Source of the DNA: a virus | Length of the DNA: 32,916 nucleotides | IMG/VR virus record: IMGVR_UViG_3300031758_000310 | Coordinates: 1 to 32,916 of that record | Strand: one strand, 5' to 3' | Shown here: in pieces, positions 1-8,531 of the stretch | How positions within the stretch are numbered: position 1 is the stretch's first letter | Layout of the letters: each line of letters opens with the position of its first letter | Position numbers and translations under genes: made by a program | Notes under the pieces: model-generated | Told to the model about the DNA's origin: nothing | What the model saw: only the letters and a program-made list of their open reading frames with translations | The model's database searches: none

Positions 1-63
1 GCAATAAACATTAATTTAGAAGATGGTTCATACACTGAAATAAAGGAAGAAAAGCAGGAATAA
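1..63 (+). CDS. C-terminal end of an upstream phage gene (partial)
   Basis: The first 60 bases are open in frame 1 and give a 20-residue, acidic and lysine-rich tail ending in KEEKQE, followed by TAA at 61-63. The next gene begins with an ATG that shares the last A of this stop (TAATG). This is the same kind of junction used twice more in the next kilobase, which is why I read this as the end of a real gene and not as chance. The product cannot be named from 20 residues. Confidence 0.55.
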   Translation, partial: AININLEDGSYTEIKEEKQE

Positions 64-287
64 TGAAAGTTGTTATTAGAAAAATTAGTATAGGTACTGA
101 TTATAAAAATGAAGCAATGCATTATTCAGTTGGACAACAGGTATACGGGGGTCATGAGATCGCCTGTATACTTGAGAACAACGACAGTTCCTGTATGATT
201 TATATAAAAAAATCTGATGAGGTAATGCCGTGGAAAAAGTTTAATTCTAATATGGCAATTGCTCTTGAATATGATTTAGAATATTAA
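63..287 (+). CDS. Small conserved-looking phage protein, unknown function
   Basis: This gene encodes 74 residues and is joined to its neighbours by TAATG overlaps at both ends (61-65 and 285-289), so it is almost certainly translated with them. The protein is a compact single domain with no signal peptide or membrane segment. It has a basic beginning (MKVVIRKISIG), a GHEI segment near the middle and a YIKKSDEV segment followed by a Trp-Lys pair. The pattern of short beta-type segments suggests a small all-beta or alpha/beta fold. It sits just before the GroES-like and terminase genes, a position that fits a morphogenesis or late-transcription accessory. I do not recognise a family with a known function. 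Confidence 0.75.
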   Translation: MKVVIRKISIGTDYKNEAMHYSVGQQVYGGHEIACILENNDSSCMIYIKKSDEVMPWKKFNSNMAIALEYDLEY

Positions 288-907
288 TGAGAAGTGTATT
301 TGATTTTATTGTAAAACCTGTTGGAGCAAGATACGAAAACAAAGTAAATATTGATGGTAAAGAATTAATTATAAATACCAAAATAGAAAGTTTTAAATCT
401 GTAAATAATCTAGCAGAAGTTGTTGAGGTGCCATTGGCATATAACACTATAATTGAAAAAGGTGATTTAATTATAATACATCATAATGTATTTAGAAGAT
501 TCTATGATATAAGAGGCAACCAAAAAAATAGTAGATCGTATTTTCAAGATGATCTGTATTTTGTAGGAGTTGATCAAATCTACTTATACAAAAAAGGTAA
601 AGATGAATGGAAATCTTTTGGAGATAGATGTTTTATAAAACCGTTAAAAAATACATCGCATTTAAGCCACGAAAAAGAACGCAAGCTTATTGGAGTATTA
701 AAATACGGTAACGACTCTTTAAACGCGCTTAGAATAAACGAGGGGGACCTTGTTGGTTATACCCCTAATGGAGAATTTGAGTTTATTGTTGACGGGCAAA
801 GACTCTATTGTATGAAATCTAATGATATTGTAATTAAATATGAATATAAAGGAGACGAAGCAGAACATAATCCACGCTGGGCACAAAGCAGTGTTGGAAT
901 TAATTAA
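287..907 (+). CDS. Putative co-chaperonin with two tandem GroES-like domains
   Basis: The 206-residue product reads as two GroES-type halves. The first (about 5-102) has the N-terminal strand FIVKP, then AEVVEVP, then EKGDLIIIHHNVFR at 57-70, and ends in the strand VDQIYLYK. The second (about 109-188) repeats this order: GDRCFIKPL at 112-120, KLIGVLKYG, INEGDLVGYTPNGEFEF, a VDGQRLY turn at 168-174 and the closing strand SNDIVIKYEY. GroES has the same arrangement (VKP strand, GD turn, VDGEE turn, final DILA strand). Family knowledge: phage co-chaperonins such as T4 gp31 help the host GroEL fold the capsid protein, which fits the position just before the terminase and capsid genes. The mobile loops are not typical in sequence, so the chaperonin role is inferred. 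The start is fixed by the TAATG overlap with the previous stop. Confidence 0.6.
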   Translation: MRSVFDFIVKPVGARYENKVNIDGKELIINTKIESFKSVNNLAEVVEVPLAYNTIIEKGDLIIIHHNVFRRFYDIRGNQKNSRSYFQDDLYFVGVDQIYLYKKGKDEWKSFGDRCFIKPLKNTSHLSHEKERKLIGVLKYGNDSLNALRINEGDLVGYTPNGEFEFIVDGQRLYCMKSNDIVIKYEYKGDEAEHNPRWAQSSVGIN

Positions 908-1115
908 AGTTGCTGAAGAAGCGATTTTAGATAATGGCGAAGATGATTTAGCTGCAGATAAATTAAAAAATGCAGCTGCTACAAAAAAGCTAGCAATATT
1001 TGATGCTTTTGAAATATTAAGTAGAATACAAGAAGAAGAAAGAATATTACTAGAAGATAGTAAAGAGGTTGAAGTTAAAGTGTTTAAAGGATTTGCAGAA
1101 GGGAGATCTAAGTAA
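840..1115 (+). CDS. Putative small terminase subunit (TerS-like)
   Basis: This 91-residue, mostly helical and charged protein lies immediately before the large terminase and shares a TAATG junction with it (1113-1117). Small size, helical content and position are typical of TerS, which binds phage DNA and hands it to the ATPase motor. The central stretch DDLAADKLKNAAATKKLAIF and the following DAFEIL/EEERIL helix could form the oligomerising core; no clear helix-turn-helix was recognised. The chosen ATG lies 68 bases inside the end of the previous gene. A GTG or TTG start about 50 bases downstream is possible and would nearly remove the overlap, but the upstream residues (AGHKAVLELIKVAEEAI) look like part of the fold. 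Assignment rests mainly on context. Confidence 0.55.
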   Translation: MNIKETKQNIIHAGHKAVLELIKVAEEAILDNGEDDLAADKLKNAAATKKLAIFDAFEILSRIQEEERILLEDSKEVEVKVFKGFAEGRSK

Positions 1116-3337
1116 TGTACGAACAAACACTTTACAAAGTAATACCGGATTATGTTAAATCTAGTGTTATAAAACAAAACAACCGACTTAATAAATGGAA
1201 GTATGGATATAATAAAGACCATGATATGGTTGTTATTAGTAAGACTGGAAAGATTGGTGAAATATATGAAATCCAAAATCTAAAAATAGCATTACCATTA
1301 ATAGAGTCAACTTATTCTAGATCAAAGAATAAAGAAGAACAATACTGGGAACAAATGGAATTCCCAAAAGAATTAAGCAAAATTAAAAGTACCTTTGATT
1401 GGGCAAAACAAACAGAGGCGTTTAAAGATCGTTGGTACGATTATATAGACAACGAATTTAAATATAGAGAAGAAGGTTTCTCATTTTACAATAATGGAAA
1501 ACCAACTTACATAACAGGTACACACTATATGTACTTGCAATGGAGCAAGATAGATGTTGGAGCGCCTGATTTTAGAGAATCAAATAGATTGTTTTTTATA
1601 TTTTGGGAAGCTTGTAAAGCAGATCCAAGATGTTACGGAATGTGTTATTTAAAGAACAGACGTTCCGGGTTTTCATTTATGTCTTCTGCTGAATTGGTTA
1701 ATCAAGCAACTATATCTAGTGATTCTAGATTTGGTATATTATCAAAATCTGGAGCTGATGCCAAAACAATGTTTACCGACAAGGTCGTACCAATCTCCAT
1801 TAATTATCCTTTCTTCTTTAAACCAATACAAGACGGTATGGATCGTCCTAAAACAGAATTGGCGTATAGAGTTCCTGCTTCTAAATTTACAAGAAGAAAA
1901 TTAGATGCAAATGAAAATGTTCAAGAGTTAGATGGATTAGATACTACAATTGACTGGAAAAATACAGGAGACAATAGTTATGACGGAGAGAAACTAAAGC
2001 TTCTTGTACATGATGAAAGCGGTAAATGGTTAAAACCTGATAATATATTAAACAACTGGAGGGTTACAAAAACCTGTTTACGTTTGGGTAGTAGAATTAT
2101 TGGTAAGTGTATGATGGGATCAACATCAAACGCTTTAGACAAAGGGGGAGACAACTTTAAAAAATTATATTATGATTCAGACGTCACGAAAAGAAACCGC
2201 AATGGACAGACTAGCTCAGGATTATATAGTTTGTTCATACCTATGGAATGGTCGTACGAAGGATTCATTGATACTCATGGCCTACCTGTATTCGACACTC
2301 CAAAAAAAGCCGTAGCAGGAATAGACGGAAATGAAATAGATTACGGGGTTATTGAGCATTGGCAAAATGAAGTTGATGGTTTAAAGAACGATTCTGACGC
2401 ATTAAATGAATATTACCGTCAATTTCCTAGAACAGAACAACATGCCTTTAGAGACGAAACAAAACAATCTTTATTTAATCTTACAAAAATCTACGAACAG
2501 ATTGATTACAACGAAGATTTAAGAAACACGGCAGTATTAACCCAAGGAAGTTTTCAATGGGAAAATGGAATACCAGATACACGTGTAATATTCTATCCAA
2601 ATAAGGATGGAAGATTTTTAGTTTCTTGGATTCCACCTATACATTTGCAAAACCGCGTAATAATAAAGAATGGGACGAAATACCCTGGCAATGAAGATTG
2701 CGGCGCTTTTGGCTGTGACCCTTATGATATATCGGGTACTGTGGATGGTAAAGGATCTAATGGAGCATTGAGTGGACTAACTAAATTTTCTATGGAAGAT
2801 GTTCCGCCAAATACATTCTTTTTAGAATATATCGCAAGACCTCAAACAGCTGAGATATTTTTTGAAGATGTTCTTATGGCTTGCGTGTTTTATGGAATGC
2901 CGATATTAGCTGAGAATAATAAACCTAGATTACTATTCCATTTTAAAAGAAGAGGTTATAGAGGATTCTCAATGAATCGTCCTGATAAAGTTTGGAATAA
3001 ATTATCTATAACAGAAAAAGAAATTGGCGGAATACCAAACTCAAGTGAAGATATAAAACAAGCTCATGCCGCGGCCATAGAATCATATATAGAAGACCAT
3101 ATAGGTATTTCAGAAAATGGTTATGGAAATATGTACTTTAATAGAACATTAAACGACTGGGCTAGATTCAATATAAATGACAGAACAAAATATGACGCTG
3201 CTATTAGTTCAGGGTTAGCAATAATGGCTTGTAACCGAAATAGATACGTCCCAACAAATCCAATAATTAGACAAAACTATAATTTAGGTATTAAGAAATA
3301 CGATAATACAGGTTCTTTATCAAAAATACACAAATAG
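1115..3337 (+). CDS. terL: Terminase large subunit, DNA-packaging ATPase and nuclease
   Basis: This 740-residue protein has the two-part layout of phage TerL. In the ATPase part, the P-loop position is filled by KNRRSGFS (180-187), which lacks the usual GK[ST] ending, and the Walker B is LLVHDE at 296-301, with E301 as the likely catalytic base. In the RNase H-like nuclease part, FGCDPYD (D535, D538) gives the first metal ligand, AENNKPRLL the middle segment, and D646 in NSSEDIKQAH is a candidate for the last acidic ligand. The enzyme would dock on the portal, pump DNA into the prohead and cut it. It starts in a TAATG overlap with the TerS-like gene and abuts the portal gene with no gap. Length is above the common 450-600, as seen in some Bacteroidota-phage terminases. 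The stop is TAG. Confidence 0.9.
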   Translation: MYEQTLYKVIPDYVKSSVIKQNNRLNKWKYGYNKDHDMVVISKTGKIGEIYEIQNLKIALPLIESTYSRSKNKEEQYWEQMEFPKELSKIKSTFDWAKQTEAFKDRWYDYIDNEFKYREEGFSFYNNGKPTYITGTHYMYLQWSKIDVGAPDFRESNRLFFIFWEACKADPRCYGMCYLKNRRSGFSFMSSAELVNQATISSDSRFGILSKSGADAKTMFTDKVVPISINYPFFFKPIQDGMDRPKTELAYRVPASKFTRRKLDANENVQELDGLDTTIDWKNTGDNSYDGEKLKLLVHDESGKWLKPDNILNNWRVTKTCLRLGSRIIGKCMMGSTSNALDKGGDNFKKLYYDSDVTKRNRNGQTSSGLYSLFIPMEWSYEGFIDTHGLPVFDTPKKAVAGIDGNEIDYGVIEHWQNEVDGLKNDSDALNEYYRQFPRTEQHAFRDETKQSLFNLTKIYEQIDYNEDLRNTAVLTQGSFQWENGIPDTRVIFYPNKDGRFLVSWIPPIHLQNRVIIKNGTKYPGNEDCGAFGCDPYDISGTVDGKGSNGALSGLTKFSMEDVPPNTFFLEYIARPQTAEIFFEDVLMACVFYGMPILAENNKPRLLFHFKRRGYRGFSMNRPDKVWNKLSITEKEIGGIPNSSEDIKQAHAAAIESYIEDHIGISENGYGNMYFNRTLNDWARFNINDRTKYDAAISSGLAIMACNRNRYVPTNPIIRQNYNLGIKKYDNTGSLSKIHK

Positions 3338-5743
3338 ATGAATATATACACAAATACAAATAGTGCATTTCCAAGCCAGGTAGTACCTGATTCGGTAAAA
3401 GCATCTGAAGAATACGGACTACAAGTATCACGTGCTATTGAACAAGAATGGTTTGATCAAGGGAGAACAACTCAGAATAGGTATTTAACTAATTGGAATA
3501 ACTTTCATCAGTTAAGATTATATGCAAGAGGAGAACAATCTGTACAAAAATATAAAGACGAGTTAGCAACAAATGGGGATGTTTCTTATTTAAATTTAGA
3601 TTGGAAACCAGTTCCTGTAATATCAAAATTTGTTGATATTGTTGTTAATGGAATGTCACAAAAAGGGTATGACATTAAAGCTTATGCGCAAGATCCTGAA
3701 TCAATAAAACAAAAAACAAATTACGCTCAAGCAATTTTGCGTGATATGTATTCTCAAGATCTTATTAATAAAGCAAATGCTTTAACTGGAGCTGACTTTG
3801 CTAATTCGCCATTAGGTAAAGAAGATTTGCCTGAAACAAAAGAAGAATTAGAATTGCACATGCAACTTAACTATAAGCAATCAGTTGAGATTGCGGAAGA
3901 AGAAGCAATTAGTAATGTACTTGCTCAAAACAAATGGGATTTAGTAAGAAGAAGACTTAATTATGATTTAACTGTATTAGGTATTGCTTGTGTTAAAACA
4001 AACTTTAATGTAAGTGAAGGAATTAAAACAGAATACGTAGATCCTGCTTATTTAGTTTATTCCTATACAGAAGATCCTAACTTTGAAGACATATATTATG
4101 TTGGAGAAGTAAAAGCAGTAACTATCCCTGAATTAAAAATGCAATTTCCTGATATATCAGAAGAAGAATTGTATAGAATTCAACAAATGCCAGGTAATAG
4201 ACAATATATTACTGGATGGGGTAATTACGATGAAAACACAGTTCAGGTTTTATATTTTGAATATAAGACTTATATGAATCAAGTGTACAAAATAAAATAC
4301 AACGAAAATGGAATGGAAAAAGTTATCGAGAAAACAGATGACTTTAACCCACCAATGAATGATAAATTTGATCGTGTAGCCAGAACAATAGAGGTATTAT
4401 ATACCGGAGCTAAAGTTCTTGGAACGAACACAATGTTAGAGTGGAAGTTATCTGAAAACATGTCTCGTCCATATTCTAATATGACAAAAGTTGAAATGAA
4501 TTATGTCATTACAGCACCTAGAATGTATAAAGGTAGAATTGATTCTATCGTTAATAGAATTACAGGTTTTGCAGATATGATTCAATTGACGCATTTGAAA
4601 TTGCAACAAGTGATGTCAAAAATGATACCGGATGGAGTATTTGTTGATGTTGATGGGTTAGCAGAAGTTGATCTTGGTAATGGTACAAACTATAATCCGG
4701 CGGAAGCATTAAATATGTATTTCCAAACCGGTAGTATTGTTGGTAGATCTATGTCACAAGATGGTGGATTTAACCAAGGTAAAATACCTATTCAAGAATT
4801 AACAAGTTCATCAGGCCAAGCAAAAATTGCATCATTAATACAAACTTATCAATATTATTTGCAATTAATACGTGATGTTACGGGACTTAATGAAGCGCGT
4901 GATGGAAGTATGCCGGAAAGAGACACATTAGTTGGATTACAAAAAATGGCAGCTAATGCTTCAAATACAGCGACAAAGCATATATTGCAAGCAAGTATGT
5001 TCTTAACATTAAGAACTTGTGAAAATATATCTCTTAGAATTGCAGATGTTTTGGATTTCCCGCTATTAGCAAAAACATTGGAAGAAAGTATTACAGTTTA
5101 CAATACTGAAACGTTAAGAGAAATTAAATATCTTAATCTTTATGACTTTGGTATTTATTTAGAACTTGAGCCAGACGAAGAAGAAAAAGCAATGCTTGAA
5201 CAAAATATTCAGGTTGCACTACAAAGTGGAAGTATTGATTTAGATGACGCTATTGATATTCGCCAAATAAAAAACTTAAAGTTAGCAAATCAAACTTTAA
5301 AGTTTAGGAAAAAGAAAAAAGCAAGAGCCGCTCAAGCAGCACAAATGGCTAATATTCAGGCGCAAGCGCAAGCAAATCAGGAGACAGCGGAAAAAGCAGC
5401 ATTGTTTGAAGTACAAAAACAACAAGCATTAACTCAAGAAACCGTAAACGTAGAGCAAGCAAAATCTCAGTTTGAAATTCAAAGAATGCAAATGGATGCT
5501 GAAATTAAAAAGCAATTATTACAAATGAAGTTTCAATTTGATATGCAATTAGCTCAATTGAAAGAACAAGTTGTTAATAAAAACCTACAAGAAGCGGAAG
5601 ACAGGAAAGACAATAGAACAAAAATACAAGCTAGTCAACAATCAGAATTAATAGATCAACGTAAAAATAATACAATGCCTAAAGATTTTGAAACCTCAGA
5701 CCAGGATATGATGTCTGATTTTAATGCAATGCTAGGGGAATAA
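3338..5743 (+). CDS. Portal protein
   Basis: This 801-residue protein directly follows TerL (the ATG touches the TAG stop), and precedes the scaffold- and capsid-type genes: the standard portal position. It should form the dodecameric ring at the capsid vertex through which DNA passes and on which the terminase docks. The N-terminal part contains WKPVPVISKFVDIVVNGMSQ (about 88-107) and the middle contains RDVTGLNEARDGSMPERDTL, both of the kind seen in large phage portals. The last ~150 residues (about 645-770) are a Gln/Ala/Lys-rich, almost certainly coiled-coil extension starting with the basic run FRKKKKARAAQ. This C-terminal barrel or crown may project into the capsid and touch DNA or internal proteins. 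No transmembrane segments. Confidence is high from context plus sequence character. Confidence 0.88.
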   Translation: MNIYTNTNSAFPSQVVPDSVKASEEYGLQVSRAIEQEWFDQGRTTQNRYLTNWNNFHQLRLYARGEQSVQKYKDELATNGDVSYLNLDWKPVPVISKFVDIVVNGMSQKGYDIKAYAQDPESIKQKTNYAQAILRDMYSQDLINKANALTGADFANSPLGKEDLPETKEELELHMQLNYKQSVEIAEEEAISNVLAQNKWDLVRRRLNYDLTVLGIACVKTNFNVSEGIKTEYVDPAYLVYSYTEDPNFEDIYYVGEVKAVTIPELKMQFPDISEEELYRIQQMPGNRQYITGWGNYDENTVQVLYFEYKTYMNQVYKIKYNENGMEKVIEKTDDFNPPMNDKFDRVARTIEVLYTGAKVLGTNTMLEWKLSENMSRPYSNMTKVEMNYVITAPRMYKGRIDSIVNRITGFADMIQLTHLKLQQVMSKMIPDGVFVDVDGLAEVDLGNGTNYNPAEALNMYFQTGSIVGRSMSQDGGFNQGKIPIQELTSSSGQAKIASLIQTYQYYLQLIRDVTGLNEARDGSMPERDTLVGLQKMAANASNTATKHILQASMFLTLRTCENISLRIADVLDFPLLAKTLEESITVYNTETLREIKYLNLYDFGIYLELEPDEEEKAMLEQNIQVALQSGSIDLDDAIDIRQIKNLKLANQTLKFRKKKKARAAQAAQMANIQAQAQANQETAEKAALFEVQKQQALTQETVNVEQAKSQFEIQRMQMDAEIKKQLLQMKFQFDMQLAQLKEQVVNKNLQEAEDRKDNRTKIQASQQSELIDQRKNNTMPKDFETSDQDMMSDFNAMLGE

Positions 5744-5775
5744 AAATACAATAACCAATTTTATATTATTATATC

Positions 5776-6954
5776 ATGTCAGAAACAATTAAACAAGAAG
5801 GGGATTTTAAAATCTCTAAAGGTAAAAAGCCAAAAAGCTTAAATACCCCGGCACAAGTCACAAAAGTAGACTTGACCGAAAAAAAAGAATTTGAAGAACC
5901 GATTAAAGTAGTAATTCCTAAACAAGAAGAAAATGCCATTCAAGAGCAAAGCGCAGAGAGCAGCGTGTTACGCACAGAACAATCCGAAATGGGATTGCAA
6001 GAAGTGGGACAAGGAAACGAAGGGTCCTTTGAAAATGTTATTCAAGAAATTACAGAACAAGAAATAGTTCAAGAAATAAAAGAAACCACTGAAGAATTAA
6101 AAGAGCATATTCAAGAAAATGTTAATACCGGTAAACCATTACCAGAGAACATTGAAAAATTAGTTGCTTTTATGGAAGAAACTGGTGGATCTGTAGAGGA
6201 TTATGTTAGACTTAACACGGATTATTCTACAATAAATAATGAAGCATTATTAAAAGAATATTATAAAAAGTCAAGGCCACATTTGGATGCCGAAGAAATA
6301 GAATTTCTTATGGAAGATGAATTTAGTTACGACGAAGACGAAGATGATGAGCGAGACATTAAAAAGAAAAAACTCGCATTTAAAGAAGAGGTTGCTAAAG
6401 CCAAAAAGTTCCTTGAAGATCTTAAAGGACAATATTACGACGAAATCAAGTTGAGACCGGGCGTATCCAAAGAACAACAAGAAGCTTACGACTTTTTCAA
6501 TCGCTACAAGAAGAACGAAGAGCAAACCAAATTGCAACACGAACGCTTTAAACAAAATACTAAAAATTTATTTAACCAAGATTTCAAAGGTTTTGAATAT
6601 AATGTTGGGGATAAAAGATTTAGATATGGAGTTCAAGGTAATGACCAGCTTGCAGAAAAACAATCTGATATTAGTAATTTCATAGGGAAGTTCCTAGACA
6701 AAGAAGGTAATATCGCGGATATGAATGGTTATCATAAAGCTCTATATACCGCTATGAACTCTGATAGAATTGCACAACACTTTTACGAACAAGGTAAAGC
6801 TGATGCAGTTAAAGAGGTAATCACAAATTCTAAAAATCCTGGAATGAATCAACCAAGACAAGCACCAGGAGATGTTTTTATAAATGGATTAAAGGTTAAA
6901 TCAGTTAGTGGGTACGATTCTTCTAAATTAAGAATACAAACTAAAAAATTTTAA
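5776..6954 (+). CDS. Capsid assembly scaffolding-like protein
   Basis: This 392-residue protein lies between the portal and major capsid genes, the usual scaffold slot. The sequence is low in complexity and very charged: a Glu/Gln-rich N-terminal half predicted to be disordered or helical (residues 1-125), a strongly acidic block around 168-193 (MEDEFSYDEDEDDERD) followed at once by a Lys-rich helix, and an alpha-helical segment to about 340. The C-terminal ~40 residues end in the basic SKLRIQTKKF, similar in idea to the basic C-terminal hook by which many scaffolds bind capsid protein. No protease catalytic motif was recognised, so maturation by a prohead protease is not shown by the sequence. 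The role is inferred from position and composition. Confidence 0.7.
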   Translation: MSETIKQEGDFKISKGKKPKSLNTPAQVTKVDLTEKKEFEEPIKVVIPKQEENAIQEQSAESSVLRTEQSEMGLQEVGQGNEGSFENVIQEITEQEIVQEIKETTEELKEHIQENVNTGKPLPENIEKLVAFMEETGGSVEDYVRLNTDYSTINNEALLKEYYKKSRPHLDAEEIEFLMEDEFSYDEDEDDERDIKKKKLAFKEEVAKAKKFLEDLKGQYYDEIKLRPGVSKEQQEAYDFFNRYKKNEEQTKLQHERFKQNTKNLFNQDFKGFEYNVGDKRFRYGVQGNDQLAEKQSDISNFIGKFLDKEGNIADMNGYHKALYTAMNSDRIAQHFYEQGKADAVKEVITNSKNPGMNQPRQAPGDVFINGLKVKSVSGYDSSKLRIQTKKF

Positions 6955-6973
6955 CAATTAAAAAACCAAAATT

Positions 6974-8452
6974 ATGTCAAACATGATTAATGCCCTTACG
7001 GGTACAAACTATGGGACAATTAAACCGTCTCAAAGACAGCAAGCGTTAGAAACTAACTATTTAAATTTTACTAACGGAACTAATGACTTTGCTCAACAAT
7101 ACTTACCAGAAATCTACGAAGCTGAAGTAGAGCGTTATGGAAACAGAACTTTATCTGGATTCTTACGTATGGTTGGTGCTGAAATGCCAATGTCTTCTGA
7201 CCAAGTTATCTGGTCTGAACAAAACAGATTACATATTGCTTATACAGGTGTTACTTGTGCTTCTGCTACAACTTTAACATTCCCTGTATCTGCTACTGCA
7301 AGTGTTAGTGGATCTTATGTAAGCAACGTAATTTCTGTAGGTCAAACTTTAGTAGTTATGAGCCCTTCTACAGGAAAAGAATTAAAAGTATATGTTACTG
7401 GATCTACAACTACTGCTACAAGTGGTTCATCTGGTACTGCTACTATTACTTGTAAACCATATACTCAATTAGATTTAACTACTGGTGCTGGTAACGTTGT
7501 TAACTTTGCAAGTGCTACAGACCTTAAAATCTTTGTTTATGGTTCTGAGTTTAAAAAAGGAACCACAGATGCTTCTATTAACTCTGTAACTCCATCTTTT
7601 ACTCAATATAACAATTCACCAATTATCATTAAAGAAAAATATCAAATCTCTGGATCTGATACTGCTCAAATTGGTTGGGTTGAAATTGCTACAGAAGATG
7701 GTGCTTCAGGATACTTATGGTATTTGAAAGCTGAATCTGAAACAAGATTACGTTTTGAGGATTACTTAGAAATGTCAGTTGTTGAGGGTGAATTAGTTTC
7801 TGGTGGATCTACATTAACTTCTGTTGATGGTATGAAAGGTACAGAAGGTCTTTTTGCTGCTGTTAAAAGTAGAGGTAATATCGTAAATAACTTTACTGCA
7901 GCTTCAGGATTAAGTGACTTTGACTCTATCTTGAAAGGATTAGACACTCAAGGGGCTATTGAAGAAAACATGTTCTTCTTAAATAGAGCTACTTCATTAG
8001 ATTTTGATGATATGTTAGCTTCTTTATCTTCAGGTGCTGCAGGTGGTGTTGCTTACGGATTGTTTGAAAACTCTGAGCAAATGGCACTTAACTTAGGTTT
8101 CTCTGGATTCAGAAGAGGATCTTATGATTTCTACAAAACTGACTGGAAATACTTAAATGATGCTTCTACTCGTGGTGGTATGGCTAATACATCTATTGAT
8201 GGTATCCTTATCCCTGCTGGAACTAGCACGGTTTACGACCAACAATTAGGAACTAACATCCGTCGTCCATTCTTACATGTTCGTTATAGAGCTAATCAAG
8301 CTGATGACAGACGTATGAAAAACTGGATCACTGGATCTGTTGGAGGAGCTTACACATCTGATTTAGATGCAATGCAAGTTCACTTCTTATCAGAAAGATG
8401 TTTAGTGACTCAAGGAGCTAATAACTTCGTATTATTTACAGCTTCTGTATAA
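6974..8452 (+). CDS. Major capsid protein
   Basis: This 492-residue protein follows the scaffold gene and is followed by a strong hairpin terminator. The N-terminal arm is followed by an insertion from about 85 to 190 that is rich in Ser, Thr, Gly and Val and reads like an Ig-like or other beta-sandwich insertion domain. The rest (about 190-492) is the likely HK97-type core, with a conserved-looking C-terminal part (DRRMKNWITGSVGGAY, then HFLSERCLV). Codon choice is visibly different from the neighbours: GCT for Ala, TCT for Ser and ACT for Thr dominate here, whereas portal and scaffold prefer GCA, TCA and ACA. That bias is what is expected of the most highly expressed virion gene. Confidence 0.88.
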   Translation: MSNMINALTGTNYGTIKPSQRQQALETNYLNFTNGTNDFAQQYLPEIYEAEVERYGNRTLSGFLRMVGAEMPMSSDQVIWSEQNRLHIAYTGVTCASATTLTFPVSATASVSGSYVSNVISVGQTLVVMSPSTGKELKVYVTGSTTTATSGSSGTATITCKPYTQLDLTTGAGNVVNFASATDLKIFVYGSEFKKGTTDASINSVTPSFTQYNNSPIIIKEKYQISGSDTAQIGWVEIATEDGASGYLWYLKAESETRLRFEDYLEMSVVEGELVSGGSTLTSVDGMKGTEGLFAAVKSRGNIVNNFTAASGLSDFDSILKGLDTQGAIEENMFFLNRATSLDFDDMLASLSSGAAGGVAYGLFENSEQMALNLGFSGFRRGSYDFYKTDWKYLNDASTRGGMANTSIDGILIPAGTSTVYDQQLGTNIRRPFLHVRYRANQADDRRMKNWITGSVGGAYTSDLDAMQVHFLSERCLVTQGANNFVLFTASV

Positions 8453-8461
8453 TAACTAGTA

Positions 8462-8505
8462 GTAATTACCCTCGCTGGACTGGTGGGGGTAGTTATTACC
8501 TTTTT
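8462..8505 (+). terminator. Hairpin terminator after the major capsid gene
   Basis: The arm GTAATTACCCTC (8462-8473) pairs with 8485-8499 (12 pairs, one G-U, a 3-base bulge on the 3' side), loop about 8474-8484, followed by five T at 8501-8505. It lies ten bases after the capsid stop. Such a site would let the capsid mRNA be more abundant or more stable than downstream genes, with partial read-through. Confidence 0.7.
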
Positions 8506-8531
8506 AAAAATTTATTAAATTATATCATATT

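Noticed and set aside
719-1276. Long minus-strand open frames across the packaging genes (and similar ones at 25637-26116, 23582-23932, 26678-27001)
   Set aside because: They lie antisense to well-supported plus-strand genes, have no start context or coupled neighbours, and read as Ser/Leu/Phe-rich mirror translations, as expected of complements of AT-rich coding sequence.
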